Assembly (NCBI GenBank): GCA_959347315.1
Contig: OY365806.1
Span: 29,494,866 to 29,558,865, forward strand
Origin: Bimastos eiseni
Lineage: Eukaryota; Annelida; Clitellata; Crassiclitellata; Lumbricidae
Length of the DNA stretch: 64,000 nucleotides
Reading direction: 5' to 3'
The notes below the pieces were generated by a model, which did no database searches, was not told where the DNA came from, and saw nothing but the letters and a program-made list of their open reading frames with translations. Position 1 is the first letter of the stretch; each line of letters begins with the position of its first letter. Below, piece after piece: positions 1-12,000 of this stretch. The position numbers and the translations under genes were made by a program.

Positions 1-131
1 AAAGGCAAAAAGGAGGAGGGGAAGGACGTTCAGTAAATAATGACCTTGATAAATATGCGCAAATTTGTTCTACAAAATAGTTATTATTTACACGCGCTTA
101 TTCATGCGTGTCTATTAGTTCGTCTACTCAC

Positions 132-365
132 TTGGTTGATACGCTGTCCATTTCTCAGCCAGTGGATCAAAGGTCCAGGGGTTCCTCCTGCTTCGCACTC
201 AAGGACAGCCTTTCCTCCAATGGGGGCAAAAACCTCTTTCGGAGTCAATTCCGGATCGACGTCCTTGAAGAATAGGCGCTGCTTCTGAGTCCTCGAAGGA
301 ACAGCCAGGGAACACGCTGTGATCAAGAACAGCTGGATGGTTGACGAGACGCTGGAGTACTTCAT
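132..365 (-). CDS. First coding exon of a secreted immunoglobulin-domain protein (partial)
   Basis: The exon starts at ATG (363-365) and encodes 78 residues. The first 25 or so form a signal peptide (MKYSSV..., hydrophobic core QLFLITACSLAV). A short linker leads into an Ig fold: GGKAVLECEAGG holds the B-strand cysteine and PLIHWLRNGQRI the C-strand tryptophan. The frame ends at a good splice donor, CAA|GTGAGT, with the intron beginning at 131, phase 0, so the second Ig cysteine must lie in an exon left of the window. A signal peptide followed directly by an Ig domain of this style recalls small two-Ig secreted proteins such as insect IMP-L2, but one half-domain cannot settle the family. The signal peptide, Ig half-domain and donor are seen; the family is inference. 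Confidence 0.72.
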
Positions 366-1261
366 CTTTGTTCAAGACAATGCGGAAGTGGTCTTCTACG
401 AGGGGTTGAGACTGAACTAACAAGTCAGTTTCTGGTGGCTGTTTTCGCTACAAGCTATGCGAATGTCGGGCTTTGCGATCAGGAGTAGTGGTCTGTCTTC
501 TCAACAATTCTCTTTTGTCTTGTGGTTCTTTTGTCTTATACTTCACCGACAGTTCTATTCTGCCTTAGTGATTGCTGAGAGTTTCCTCTGACTTGCTCTT
601 AGTCAGTTTTATGGTCAAATCTCAGTCCTTCCGGTGCCTTATTTGTGTCACCGATAATAGTTTCAGTAGTTTTCCGTTCCTCGATTCCTAAACCAATTCA
701 CAGATGGATTATTGAAATTTCGTATGTCTGTCTGTCTGTCTTTCTTTCTTTCTTTCTCTCTTTTTCTCTGGCAACTCTTCTGTCTTCTTTTTGCAAAAAA
801 TTTTTCTTCAGACGTTTGATCAAAGTTCTTAGACGGCGTTTTGGATCGTCCGATCGTCCCTTATAAGCCACTACAACCTCTTCACACCCACTCTGTCACC
901 GGTGGGGAGGAGAGGGAGGGTTGAGGCGCATGCAGACCAGCGACGCTGCTCGCCCGTCAACTAGGCTGTGTTGGCTACCGGGAAGGGCGTGGCGAATTAG
1001 CGATTGCCTCATGTCTAGGCTGAGCGCCTGCGCTTTGCTTAGATCACCTTGCCACGTGTTTCAGCAAGGCGAGGGCGCAAGGCGACAGAGGGCAAGATTT
1101 GCTTGTGTGTGCTCTATAATACCGCTAGATGGCTATGACATAGCAGCGAAAACCATCGACTAACAAGTAATAAATAAATTAAAAAAATTTATCTCAATTC
1201 GATGCTACATGACTTTTGTGAAACAGAAATATGTCAAAAATGTAATGTCATCCAGTCTACA
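366..1261. other. 5' flank of the Ig gene; no gene recognised
   Basis: Upstream side of the Ig exon. It holds a short TCTG/TCTT microsatellite near 724-762 and an 80-codon open frame at 921-1163 with no recognisable motif. I could not place a transcription start or TATA box with confidence. Confidence 0.4.
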
Positions 1262-1378
1262 CAAACAGACAGACAGACAGACAGGCAGGCGGGCGGGCAG
1301 ACAAGCACACAGGCAGGCAGGCTGGCACACAGGCAGACAGACGAGCAGGTTGAGAGACAGACGGACAGGAAGACGGAT
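1262..1378. repeat. (CAGA)n/(CAGG)n imperfect tetranucleotide repeat
   Basis: Runs of CAGA, CAGG and GGCA units, interrupted. Open frames on both strands here (rich in QTDRQ or LPVCLS) are artefacts of the repeat. Confidence 0.85.
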
Positions 1379-2431
1379 ATGCAATGCCATCTCTTGCGCT
1401 ACTCTTTATCAGACAGCATTTCCAAGAAAAGCCTAGTCTTACATTCCTAAAACTCTCAACACCTTCATAATTATTACATCATAATCACTTCCAAAGCCCC
1501 GCTTTCTTCTGTTCATAGACTAACAAAACCACCGACGAAATAATATACCCATAGCAAAAGTTCCCTAAGGCACTTCAAATAATAATATGTCGATTTCAGA
1601 TACTTCCGTTAGATGGCCCACACTCCCTCATCCTGTTCCCAGAATAGCCTTCTGACCCTCTTGAGTTTTTGAAACTGACGAGGGATGGGTGGGCTGTTAG
1701 GAGGGAGGTCAGGGCGCGGACGGTGGGCAACCCTGCGGCTTATTTCATCAGCCTTCAGAGGGATCATGATTAAGCGTGTCCGTTCCAGTGTCCGTTCCCG
1801 TGTTCTTCTGCTGCTGCTTCTGCGTCTGTCTGTTCGCTCACTTCTCGTCTACAACTAGGTCAATTTTGAGTCGATTCAAGGCCGTACCAATCCTTCTGCT
1901 GGGACACTGACTAAAATACGCATCAGTGTCTTATTGTATGTACGAAACGACGAGCCAAAAACACAAAGACGCATCTGGTCTCTCTGTCTCGGTCTCTTTC
2001 TGTATATCTATCTGTCTGTCTGTCTATCTCTCTCTCTGTGTCTTTTTTGCTCCTCTAGAGATCAAATAGACAGAGGCGCATATATTTTTGCTCATTATTG
2101 TACTCTGTGTATATTCATGAGTGTATGTTTATATTAAAAAATATATTTATATGAAGACGAATGTAGATGACTTTTATGATTTCTATTTTTTTTAGAAATG
2201 GAACCCGAGGATTTTATGTCTGTGCATTTGTGTGAGCATATGTGTCCGTCTCTTCCTCTCTTCCTTTGTCCGTTTCGTGCGGTTTGGTTGTCTTTGCCTC
2301 TTAACCTGTTGATATTCAGACTCATCCAAGGTCAAAACGGAGGAGGGACGGATGTGAGGCACTGGCTTTCTGGAGGAGAATGTGAGGACCTCCCGTCTCC
2401 TCTCTTTGGATCTCCAACCAACGGTTTGGAC
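1379..2431. other. Intergenic, no gene seen
   Basis: Contains a TCTG/TCTC tract near 1980-2040 and AT-rich sequence near 2100-2200. No splice-bounded coding sequence was recognised. Confidence 0.4.
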
Positions 2432-2536
2432 ATTGACACGACTAGTGTTACCATGGACACGATTAGTGTTGATATGGACAAGACTAGTGTTAACATGGAC
2501 ACGATTAGTGTTAACATGGACAAGAATAGTGTCACA
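2432..2536. repeat. 21-bp minisatellite, five units
   Basis: Five consecutive 21-bp units of the form ATGGACACGATTAGTGTTAAC with single-base differences. The period is a multiple of three, so the plus strand reads as heptapeptides (MDTISVN, MDKTSVN and variants). Nothing around it shows that it is translated. Confidence 0.85.
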
Positions 2537-4061
2537 TCATTAATAGCAGGATTTGTCTTTACAGGCATATTATGGTGTCGGTCTGATATGCTTTGGATAT
2601 GTGCAATACTATTATAAACGACCAATACCCATTGCAATCCCTCTCTCTATCTCTCTCTCCTTTCGGTTGGGGTTAACTAGGCACACAAACCTACAGACAA
2701 ACGGAGACCGAACACGTACGGACGCCGACGAAGATAAAGGCAGAGAAAGATCACTAGAAAGGATATTGTAAGAAGACAGAGCGGGTGAAAGAGACGGAGA
2801 CACACAGACAGTTTCACTATTGACTTCACTGATGCCATCACACGTAGTTACCTGAGTGGCCGAGCATAGCAGATGTGTGGAGGGTAGAGAGAGAGGGGAA
2901 TGGCCTTTGACCTTATGTAAACCTTGAAGACGACGACCTCTTGTGTCGAATCTGAGTCGACATCACTGTTGAGTTTTTAGCCATTCATATAATCTTCCGA
3001 TTCACTTCCGGTGCACATGCTCTCTGCTGATATGATACGGAACTCATGTGTTTATGTATGCTTTATATCTATTAATATAGCGCATCTCAGGGTGCACACC
3101 AATCCGGACGCTTCCAGAGCTCCAGAGAAAAGAAGGTGGTCTTGAGACAACGAAAAGCGGCATTTAGCTAATTAATTAGTAACGACGAACATGCCAAAGT
3201 AGTATCTGGTTGTCTAGTTCCATAGTGCAATGCCAATGAAAAATAAAGGCTCGTGTTTAGCCATTGCTGTCCTCGCTCGTTTGCAAAGAGATCAAGCCGG
3301 TCAAGTGAGCGTTAGCGGGCGAAGAGAAATTGTAGAAGACGGCGGTCGGATGAGGTCACGTGGATAAGCCTACTTGGGAGCCTGGCAAGTATATGATCGG
3401 TAGATTACTGTGAGAACCTTGAGTTGAACCCAAGTAATATAGGTAGCCTATGAAGGTGGTCAAACATGAGAGCTTGTGTGTGTATGAATTCATGTACGAA
3501 TTATGTATACACAAGAGGAGGGATGACACTAAAGCGTCTTTCCAGTTTCACGAGTTAGATCTGCTTGCAGTATTTGCCTCGTCATCGGGCGAATGAATGA
3601 ACGAACGAATGAATGAATGAATGAATGAATGCCCGTGACCTAGACTGTCTGAGGGTTGATTTAGAGTTGATGTATTTTGACAGCTGCTACGGTGCTACAA
3701 CCGGTTTTCGGTTGACCGTTTGACCTCTCTGAGGTCATCAGATTTATTAGGTCGAGACATTGTTGTAACGTTTCGCTAAAGGGATTCATACACGGGGCAT
3801 GGACGAATATGGATTGTTATGAGTTTATGAAGGAAGATTGACGGCCGATTGGATGGACGGATGAATCGAACGGATAGATGGTAGAAGATGACTGAGGAGA
3901 GTCGGTTGGATACATTGGAAGGATGGACAGATGGATGAATGATTGGTTGCTGAAAATGGGGAACTGGTACTATACGTAACGTATTCTGGGGTCATGATTT
4001 ACAAAGTAAAATTCCGTCTTGACTGCAGTTACGGATAAATATGTATAGGTAGATACTAGAT
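2537..4061. other. Intergenic, no gene seen
   Basis: Includes a (GAAT)n tract around 3590-3632 and degenerate GGAT repeats around 3845-3945. No coding signal was recognised. Confidence 0.4.
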
Positions 4062-4249
4062 AGGTATGTATGTGTGTGTGTATGTATGTGTGTACGTATA
4101 TATGTATGTACGTATGTATGTATGTACGTATGCATGTATGTGTGCACGTATGTATGTACGTATGTATGTATGTATGTATGTATGTATGTATGCATGTATG
4201 CATGTATGTATGTATGTATGTATGTATGTATGTATGTATGTATGTATAG
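4062..4249. repeat. (TATG)n microsatellite
   Basis: About 190 bp of TATG units with TACG, TGCA and TGTG variants. A second block of the same unit lies at about 4481-4540. The YVCMYVCM and HTYIHTYI frames are artefacts. Confidence 0.9.
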
Positions 4250-4599
4250 CAATTAGTAGCTTACAATAGTAAGTAGTAGCACTGCATTCCGTTATTAAGC
4301 CAACTACTTTTAAGGACGCTTGACAACTTTTAATGAGATTTTCAGGTGTTTCCTTAGGTTTGTTCGGCGATAACTTTCAATAGAAAATTAGTTGGAGGAA
4401 AGGAAGGTCATTTCCTTAGGCTATATTTAGGAGGACCAGGAGAGGTTGTCATCCAATATATGTAAATATTTACTGGATGGTATGTATGTATGCATGTATG
4501 TATGTATGTATGTATGTATGTATGTATGTATGTATGTTTGCTTGTATGTAAGTACATATGTATGCATGTAGCTAGATAGGTAGGTATGTATGTACATAA

Positions 4600-5215
4600 A
4601 TATGTGTATTAGGCTATTTATATAGCGCCGTAAAAGAACCTCTCGAATTCGCTAAACGTAGCTACAAATGCGATTTCAGCAATTTAGAAAAGTTGGCTGC
4701 AAGTAGTGCAATGTTGCGAAGTTGTAAAGGAAGAGCGTTCCTGAATGATGGTCCAATGCATGAGAAGGCACGGTTTGTCCGCATCGATGTACGGAAGCGC
4801 GGGACCATCAAGTCCTCACAGGCTGCAGCGCGCAAGTATCGACGACCTGGCTGGCTGGAGACGGGATGACAGAGCTCTCTGATGTAATCTGGAGCCGTGC
4901 CGACCACTGATGTCCGCCCCATGAGGCTGATCTTGAATGTGATCCTATCGTCGACCGGGAGCCAGTGCAATGTGTTACGCATATAGCTTGAAAAATGCGA
5001 ATAATAGGGCAGCTTGGCAACTACTCGGGCAGCGCAATTGAGAACGGATTGAAGCTGTCTTATCCAGAACTTTGGCAGACCCGCAAGAACACCGTTGCAG
5101 TAGTCCAGGCGAGTCAGCACGAAGGAGTGGACATAGCGGCGTCAATTGAGAGATTTCGCCGAAGGACTCTAATCTGGCGCAGTTGATAATAGCAAGACCT
5201 GCACAGGGAGCTGAT
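4600..5215 (-). mobile_element. 5'-truncated non-LTR retrotransposon (L2/CR1-like), 3' end
   Basis: Read on the minus strand, the frame 5120-4662 matches the C-terminal tail of L2/CR1-type reverse transcriptase proteins: LTRLDYCNGVLAGLP, then NCAARVVAKLP, LHWLPVDDRITFK and SFRNALPLQLRN. Upstream, at 5120-5205, the same protein continues after a frameshift (RRNLSIDAAMS). The 3' end has the ATTTATATAGCGCC-type tail, plus strand 4612-4628. The copy is dead, being 5'-truncated and frameshifted. The motifs are from my knowledge of this LINE class; the exact clade is uncertain. Confidence 0.8.
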
Positions 5216-6213
5216 GTACGTATACGTACGTGCGCATGTACATGCATATGTATGTGTATAGAGGTTACTTATCGGCTATGTGTTTGAAAATAATGGTGTA
5301 GTGTGACGTTCTGCCGACTCCAGCTTGCGAACTCGTCTGGAGTCGCCCGAGTCACTTTCTTATCAAATCTCAATGCCAAATGGTTGCTCTCTATATCTAC
5401 CAGGATGATCGCTCTCACCAGGAGAGCTAAAGGATGGGCCTCTTCTCTAAGAAAGGTAACACTGTTCGAATTAATCACTGATGAACAACGTTCTGAGGAT
5501 GGCCGTACTCGAAACAGGGTTCGTAATCTTATCGGCAGGAGTCTTTCTCTTATTGCCTAGCTTCCTAGCCACTAGCCTCTCCTTCCTCTCTACCTGATGT
5601 CGTACAATTCAGCATCTTGTGACTCTGAAACTATCGCCAATAAGGGACACCAAACGTTCTCTTAAATTACGAGGTTCGGAATGATATACTTGAGACAAGT
5701 CATTAAGTGATATCGACCTAGACAATTATCGGTAGCTAAATTCAATGTCGTGTACTGTTCGCAACTCTCTAAGCTCTGTCGTCCTAGACACTACCAGTCT
5801 CACAGCTCTTCGTCATATCATGCTAGACACGTCTTCTGTTCAACACGTATCTCTCGGTCTATTTCCGTGTATGGCATTACGGCCCCGCACGTATATTTTG
5901 TCATGCACCACAATTGACGGAGTAAGTTCCCGTCCTCTGTGTTGGCAGTTACCCACCAACACTGATATATTCTGCTTCGATAAAAATGACACTGGCATGA
6001 TGGTATCCACGGACTCTGATAGCGAAGGTCTTCTGTCAATAACCTTCGCTATCTGCACACAGATCTTCGATCCGATCTACGCTCAAGGGGGTCCGACCTC
6101 GCACTTCAGTCAGTTCTTGGAGCTGTGTGTGACTACAAGCAAATATGTGTTCACCTGGGTACCCGACTACCCAAACGTATTCGTATCGATCAATTCGATC
6201 AGTAGAAACACTT
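5216..6213. other. Unassigned sequence, part of a diverged repeat block
   Basis: A 162-codon open frame at 5745-6233 (+) has no recognisable domain. Part of it (about 5860-6060: TTCCGTGTATGGCATTACGG, CATGCACCACAATTGACGG, GTTGGCAGTTACCCACCAAC) recurs in diverged form at 6345-6375 and 6810-6900. It therefore looks like repeat DNA rather than a gene. Confidence 0.45.
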
Positions 6214-7440
6214 CGGGAAAACGGCGGGAGTAACTATGACCGATGCAGATAGCCAACAGAAATATTTACGTATTGATCAATTCTTGGTCTACTTGTTATC
6301 TTTAACCTGGGTTTCCGACTGCCCAAACTTTCACGTGCCTCTTGGTCCATTTCCGTGTGTGGCATACCGGCCCAGAGTTGTATCGTCTCGAGACTGTGTC
6401 TCGGTCTCGAGACGTCTCGACACAGCTTTTACGGTCTCGGAAACATGCTGTCTCGGTCTCGATGTAGTGTCTCGAATTTTTAGAAACTGTCTGAAGACAA
6501 AGTCTTGTTCTGTCTCGAACAAGAGATCTCAATAAGTTTCGCGTTAACTGTCTTAAAATCTTGCGGTAATATAAAAACTTTTCTCAGGAATTGGTACCAA
6601 ACATGCATACATTATAAGTTTCAAATTGAAATTACGAATGAACCTTATTCCCGAAAACTGATACATTAGCATTTTTACAGCATTTTTTATAGGATCACTT
6701 GTCTTTTACTGTCTCGTACTGTCTTGAAGTGTCTCGGTCTTGGTCTTGGTACCTCACTGTCTCGGTCTCGGCATCTCACTGTCTTGGTCCTGAAGTTTCA
6801 AGTCTTGCATACAACACTGTACCGGCCTTACACGCATAAGTTATCATGCACACGATTGACAGTCCTCTACGTTGGCAATTGTCCACCAACACCGTAAGCC
6901 TCGTTTCCGAGTCCTCAGACTCGATTCTCTGACAGGCAACTGAGGTAAGTGTCACCACTTTACCTTCATGTTTTACACAGACCTGTATTAGTATAATCAC
7001 TTCTCTTTCTGAAGCAATTGTACTCTCCTATACACTGGAACGAACCACGGGCAGATCTTTCGAGGAAGTCCCCGAAATTAGATTATGTAGTTAGATCTAC
7101 AAGAAGAAATTTTGTGGCTAATCCCGCTAGTAGAAGCCTCGCGGGGAAACCGCGAGTCAAGATATTGTAATCAGACACACAAGTAAATATAGATTTCGGG
7201 AAAACGGCGGGAGTTACTATAACCGATATAGGTAGCCAAAAAGAATATTTACAGAAGAACGTAAGACAATCAAGAAGACATACTGCGGGACACCGCAAGT
7301 AGAGATATCACGTTTAGTCGAGATACGCGGGGAAACCGCGAGCAAAGACATTGCAATCAGATACGCAAGTAGGTATACTCCGGGAAAACGGCGAGAGTAA
7401 CTATGACCTCGATAGGTAGCCAAGTATAGATATTTACGGG
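6214..7440. repeat. Diverged local repeats around the motif CGGGAAAACGGCGGGAG
   Basis: The motif CGGGAAAACGGCG(G/A)GAG followed by TAACTATGACC and a TAGCCAA box appears at 6214, 7197 and 7381. The last two belong to tandem units of about 185 bp that also share CGCGGGGAAACCGCGAG (7139 and 7326). Position 6370-6540 is rich in GTCTCG/TGTCTCGGTCTCG. The block lies directly before the LTR at 8185 and may be the inner part of the same element. Confidence 0.6.
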
Positions 7441-7541
7441 AAACCGTAAAGAGAAAAGAATATGCAAAGACGCCCGCAATTGTTGAGGTTTTCGGCAACG
7501 ATGGGAACTTTCCCTGTAGTCATCCAACGCACCAGTGAGGA

Positions 7542-7613
7542 CCTTTCCTCGTTATTCGTCGTTATGGGGGCCACCTTCCTTTCCTCGTTATTCGTCGTTA
7601 TGGGGGCCACCTT
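7542..7613. repeat. 36-bp tandem repeat, two units
   Basis: Two identical 36-bp units beginning CCTTTCCTCGTTATTCG and ending GGGGGCCACCTT. They lie in the region just inside the LTR at 8185. Confidence 0.85.
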
Positions 7614-8184
7614 CCTCGTATTTATCGACCGCATTCACTCCCTGCATTGTGTCAACGGCTTCACCGGCAGCTCTCTCGGTCTGCTGCATCCAACTCTTCC
7701 AACGAGGTCTCCCTCCCCGTATGTTGTCTCAACGGACAACGTCATCCGTCTCGCTTTTTATGATCGACTCCGCTTGAGATTTACCCAGCGTATTGTCTCA
7801 ACGGCCACCGAGGCCTCTCCGATATAAATGTTTGGGTCCTCGGGGCTTTACCCGATCTCTATTTCTCACGGCCACCTACGGAGTCACCATCTTCCCCGTA
7901 TTCCCGTACAGAACTGTCAATCATTTACTTCCCACGATCGGGTCTCTGCGCACTCTCGAACGGCACCGACACCTTTGAGCATTCCTCACGATCGGTCTTT
8001 CCCCAGTCAGCCTGTTGACCCCTACGCTCAGGGCTCGGACGTCCGTCTTGCGATCGACGACAGAGCGGGCCCACCCCGCCAGATCAGCGAAAGACGGCAC
8101 CGGCCTGACCGCGAGAGCGGCTGTCACTAGGGGTCGTATTTATATCGGAAACTTTACGAACACTCAACGATCTCTAGGGGGGAG
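7614..8184 (+). mobile_element. Probable 3' internal region of an LTR retrotransposon with polypurine tract
   Basis: The segment ends in the polypurine tract AGGGGGGAG (8176-8184) immediately before an LTR beginning TGTGG. Open frames here (7462-7827, 7828-8130) have no recognisable gag, protease, reverse transcriptase or integrase motif, so the element is non-autonomous, decayed or truncated. The assignment rests only on the tract and the LTR. Confidence 0.45.
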
Positions 8185-8441
8185 TGTGGTACGAGAACCA
8201 CTCTACGTATAAAGCAGTACGAACCACTGCTTCACATATATAGCAATGCATCGTGTGTCAGCCTGTCAGGCTATACTCAACCCGATTTATGCGTCTCCAC
8301 GCTATGCACTGAATTTAAAACGCTGATCGGTCTTCCCTCCAATACTAACACTGTAAGAAAATGTACGTAAATTAAGCGCTATGGCGAGCCGTTTAATTAT
8401 TAATAAATCCTTTATTCAAGCCTTGTGGCCTGTCCGCCACA
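8185..8441 (+). mobile_element. LTR of an LTR retrotransposon (257 bp)
   Basis: Starts TGTGGTACGAG and ends CCGCCACA, giving the TG...CA ends with TGTGG/CCACA inverted tips. It is preceded by a polypurine tract (8176-8184) and contains an AATAAA signal near 8402-8407. No second copy was seen, so the 5' LTR is missing or outside what I can align by eye. Confidence 0.6.
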
Positions 8442-9063
8442 GTATAATGTAAATATGTTTGAAGATATTTAATATTTAGCCTTCAAGTAGACCTACCTCT
8501 CAGAGCATTTGTACAACACTTTGCATTATGAACGGATTGAACAGCTGAGAAAAAACAAGCAATGGCGGGAAACGTTTAGTTACGTCTGCAGATGCAAATG
8601 GTATATAAAGGTTATAATGTAAGAGTGGTCAGCTATTTAAATAATTAAAATAAAATAGGGTAAATCAGAATTTGTGAGTTACAGCGATAGCTAGTATTAC
8701 AAAATACTGAAGGAAACGGCGAATTGAAAGAAACGAAGTTAAGTATAGTAGTATGTGGCAGTGTGACTAAGAAACGCACAGTTTTTATGAAGTTTAGGCC
8801 TAACATTGTTTTATTAGCATCCTATATCTGATGGAGTTTTGAGGATCGTATTTCCGGGAAATCTGGGATATTCTAACGGACCAACGTTGTAATTGCTGCG
8901 TACGTACGCAGGCACATATATACGTGTAGGCCCATAGTTATAACAGATTTATAATTTGTAAGTGAAAAAAATAAAATTTATGCTGTTGAAATTAATAAGT
9001 TACTCAGATAAAACTGTAGTTTAATTAGTGTATTTAATTAACAACGTCATTTCTATCATGTAT
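8442..9063. other. AT-rich intergenic sequence, nothing recognised
   Basis: No open frame or repeat of note. Contains TAGGCCTA at 8795-8802. Confidence 0.4.
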
Positions 9064-9840
9064 TTCAGCGTATTTAATTATTAGGATTAGGGTAGGGTTA
9101 GGGTCTAGGGCTTAGGGTTGGTTTAGGGCTACGATTGGGGTAGGATTTAGGCTAGGGTTAGGGTAAGGGTTTAGGTCTATGGATTAGACTTAGGGTTGGG
9201 GTTTAGGGGTTAGGATTGGCTTATGACTAGGATTAGGGTTGGGTTTGGTCTACGGTAAGAGTGTATGGGTTAGGGTTAGGGTTGGGTTTGCGGTTAGGAT
9301 CACATTTGGGTTTAGGGTTAAGATTAGGGTTTTGGTTCAGGATGGGATTAAAGGATAAGGTTTAGGGGTGGGTGTAGAGTCTAGACTTATGGGTTAGGAT
9401 TAAGGCTGATTTTAGGATTAGGGTTTATAGATAAGGATTGGTTCAGGGGTGTAACAAGCGGGGCAGGGAGAGCAAAGCCCCCCCCCCCCCGTTTTTGAAA
9501 GTGCTCAGTGCCCCCTTTGTGCCCCCAAATCGGATCTTTTTTATGTTTATCCAATGGCTTTTTAAGATTACCTATGTTCACATAATTTGTGCCCCCCCCC
9601 CCCCATTTTTCAAATTTCTGGGGCGGGCAAAACTCAAAAAATGGGGGGGGGAGCAAAAAATTCGCGCAATATTTTATAAATTTTAATTGTGCCGCCACTT
9701 TTCAAAACCTTGTTACACCTGTGGATTGGTTTTTGGCTATGATTGAGGTCAGGGTTTAGTTTAGGGGATAGGATTAGAGCTGGGCTTATAGTTAGGACCA
9801 GAGTTGGGTTTAGGGGCCAGGGTTAGGATTGGGCACCGTT
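9064..9840. repeat. Degenerate TTAGGG-like interstitial repeat
   Basis: About 500 bp of TTAGGG, TAGGGT, TTAGGATTAGGG and TTTAGGG variants, split by a MITE at 9444-9723. Only short pure runs remain (for example GGGTTAGGGTTAGGG near 9267-9281). It resembles telomere-type or minisatellite DNA decayed by point changes. Confidence 0.75.
9444..9723. mobile_element. hAT-type MITE, family 1 copy a (280 bp)
   Basis: Ends CAGGGGTGTAACAAG...CTTGTTACACCTGTG form imperfect terminal inverted repeats. The 8-bp target duplication GATTGGTT flanks it exactly (9436-9443 and 9724-9731), the hallmark of hAT transposition. Inside are long C and G runs (9480-9490, 9593-9604) and no coding sequence. A second copy in the opposite orientation is at 39029-39370. 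Confidence 0.9.
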
Positions 9841-12000
9841 TAGGATCAGTGCCCTCTTACCGCCTAGAAGGCCTACGTTGTACAACCTGCACAACTCACT
9901 ACTAGGCCATTGCGCGCATCAGTCATCATTAGACTGCTACATAGTAGGATCTGCAATATTCCGAAAGGCATCCATGCAATCAGCTTCTAGTCGCCGTTCC
10001 TCTATTTCACATAGTTTTAAGCACATTGTGATATGTGCTTAATTATTCTTCGAAATCTGAACATCTTCATTCGTTTCCCCTAACCACGTGGGTTAAGTTC
10101 AAAGTAATCAGGCATGAAATAAAAATAATAATGATTACGCTTATATAAAATTAGTTACTTGCTAAATGACATAACTATCTCAATACTAAGATTGTGAATT
10201 CGTGATACTCTCACGACACAGCCACACGCTCGCGTACAGATATCCCATCATGCAGCAGTTTCTGATTACACGTCATACAACGCGTTAGACTCTCAGTGGG
10301 CAGCCTGTGATTACACCGGTCTAAAAATACATTAGATCTATATGAAGTGTCTTGGTATAGGTATTTATGTAGCGTTAGGGATAAAAGTATACGGTAGGCA
10401 AATAGGTAGATTGTCAAGAACTGTTTGAGAAAAGTGCATTAATTTTTGTGTATATTTACGTGTATACATGTTTTCTGAGAAAACATGTATACACGTAGGC
10501 TATATGCACAAATGCAAATACGTATGCATTCACGCATACGCACATACATAAATGCAAACAGACCCCATACATAAATACAGGAAGCATGCACATGGGGCAA
10601 GGCTTCAATTCTATTTTGACCATTTCAGATCAAGCCAGTTTTTAATGACCATTTTCAATTTCTAAATTTTTGTCCATTCACCCTAGCCAGTTTAGATTAG
10701 TTCAGGGCTTGAGGCGCCAATTCAGTGATTTAGCCATTACAAAAACAGATGAGGTCGCAGCCAGATTGACCATGAATCCTCCCTCAATACTATGATACGC
10801 TGACGCACAATAAATCAGCAGTAAACCTTTTATTATTTGGCGTCATATTTTCGATGTAAATTAATACGAAGGTTAAAATGGTTCAAATAAGCCGCATGGC
10901 AAGAATTATCCTGCTGTGCGCTTAAGTCATCCGTTATGACATTTAAATTCGTCGTTGGTGGTCCAGTTCAAACCGGAAGTGTCATTTTGTTGTTCCAGTG
11001 CTTGGTTCGCATTCTTGCTTACTCTGGTTATTAGAGTTTACGCTGCCATACACGTCATTCATCGTTGGACGTCAGGTCTAAATATAGCCATGAGGACTAC
11101 GATTATTAGCTTCCGGTCTTAGTTAGAAGAGCATTCCTCCCACGGAAAAATTTACAATATCGCTCACTGTGGAAAAGGGTAAACCGCCAACCATGCGGTA
11201 CGAATTTTTTCATGATATTTTAATGGAGACATGCATCGAAATGCTCTTCTGCCAAGTTTCACCATTACTCTCTCTCAGACAGTGCCAGTCCCAAGAAATA
11301 TATGAAGGAGGAGGGCAACGCTGATTATCTTTGTAATGACAATGATGAAGGTGTTTTTAAACAGCAACCTCATTTATGTCTCGAGCGATAAAAGCCTAAA
11401 ATGGCTAAAACGGTTGGACGACTTTCGATGTCAACTTAGCAGACTTATAATCGGTATTTGTATCACCACAACGCCTATCTAAATTTTCTCTTAGTTTTCT
11501 TATATTTGACTTTCATGCCTTGGCTTCCATACCATACCTTTCACTGCCAAAATGTTGTACCCCATCTAGTGCGATTATCCTAGACTCTCCTGACGTTGAT
11601 TCGTGATCCGTCGCTTGATATGTGGACCGTTGCAAGCATTAAATGACGTCAACGAATTCATTTATTGACTGACGACCTCCGCAAAGAGTACGAGTATCTC
11701 TTGCCATGGCCTCTGCGTCACTGACTCTATTGATGACGAATTGACATCGGTTGACGTACAACTCCATTAAGGATCCTGAGACTCGAGCGGTATTTAAATA
11801 GATGTAGACTACACTTCCGGTCTGAAGATTGCCAGTCGGTCATTCAACACGCTCGTCTTATTTGGTTTGGTTTATTTCAATCCGCCCACGCTCGATGACC
11901 CATTTCTTCCACAAAGTTCAAGCTCATCTTATTCAGTTCCACCCCATCCTATTCTACCCTATCCTACCCTATTTTGGCCTATCGTCTTCTATCAGATCCT
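9841..12000. other. Intergenic, no gene seen
   Basis: Unique-looking sequence with a perfect inverted repeat at 10457-10497. A TATCCTACCC-like pyrimidine-rich run lies near 11940-11980 just before the duplication breakpoint. Confidence 0.4.
10457..10497. repeat. Perfect inverted repeat, 20-bp arms, 1-nt loop
   Basis: Left arm TACGTGTATACATGTTTTCT (10457-10476) and right arm AGAAAACATGTATACACGTA (10478-10497) are exact reverse complements around G10477. It would extrude as a cruciform or fold as a hairpin if transcribed. Confidence 0.95.

Noticed and set aside
4995..5186. Plus-strand frame overlapping the LINE
   Set aside because: Shadow of the minus-strand RT tail, which has clear protein similarity.
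9064..9840. True telomere end
   Set aside because: Repeats are heavily degenerate and unique genes lie on both sides.
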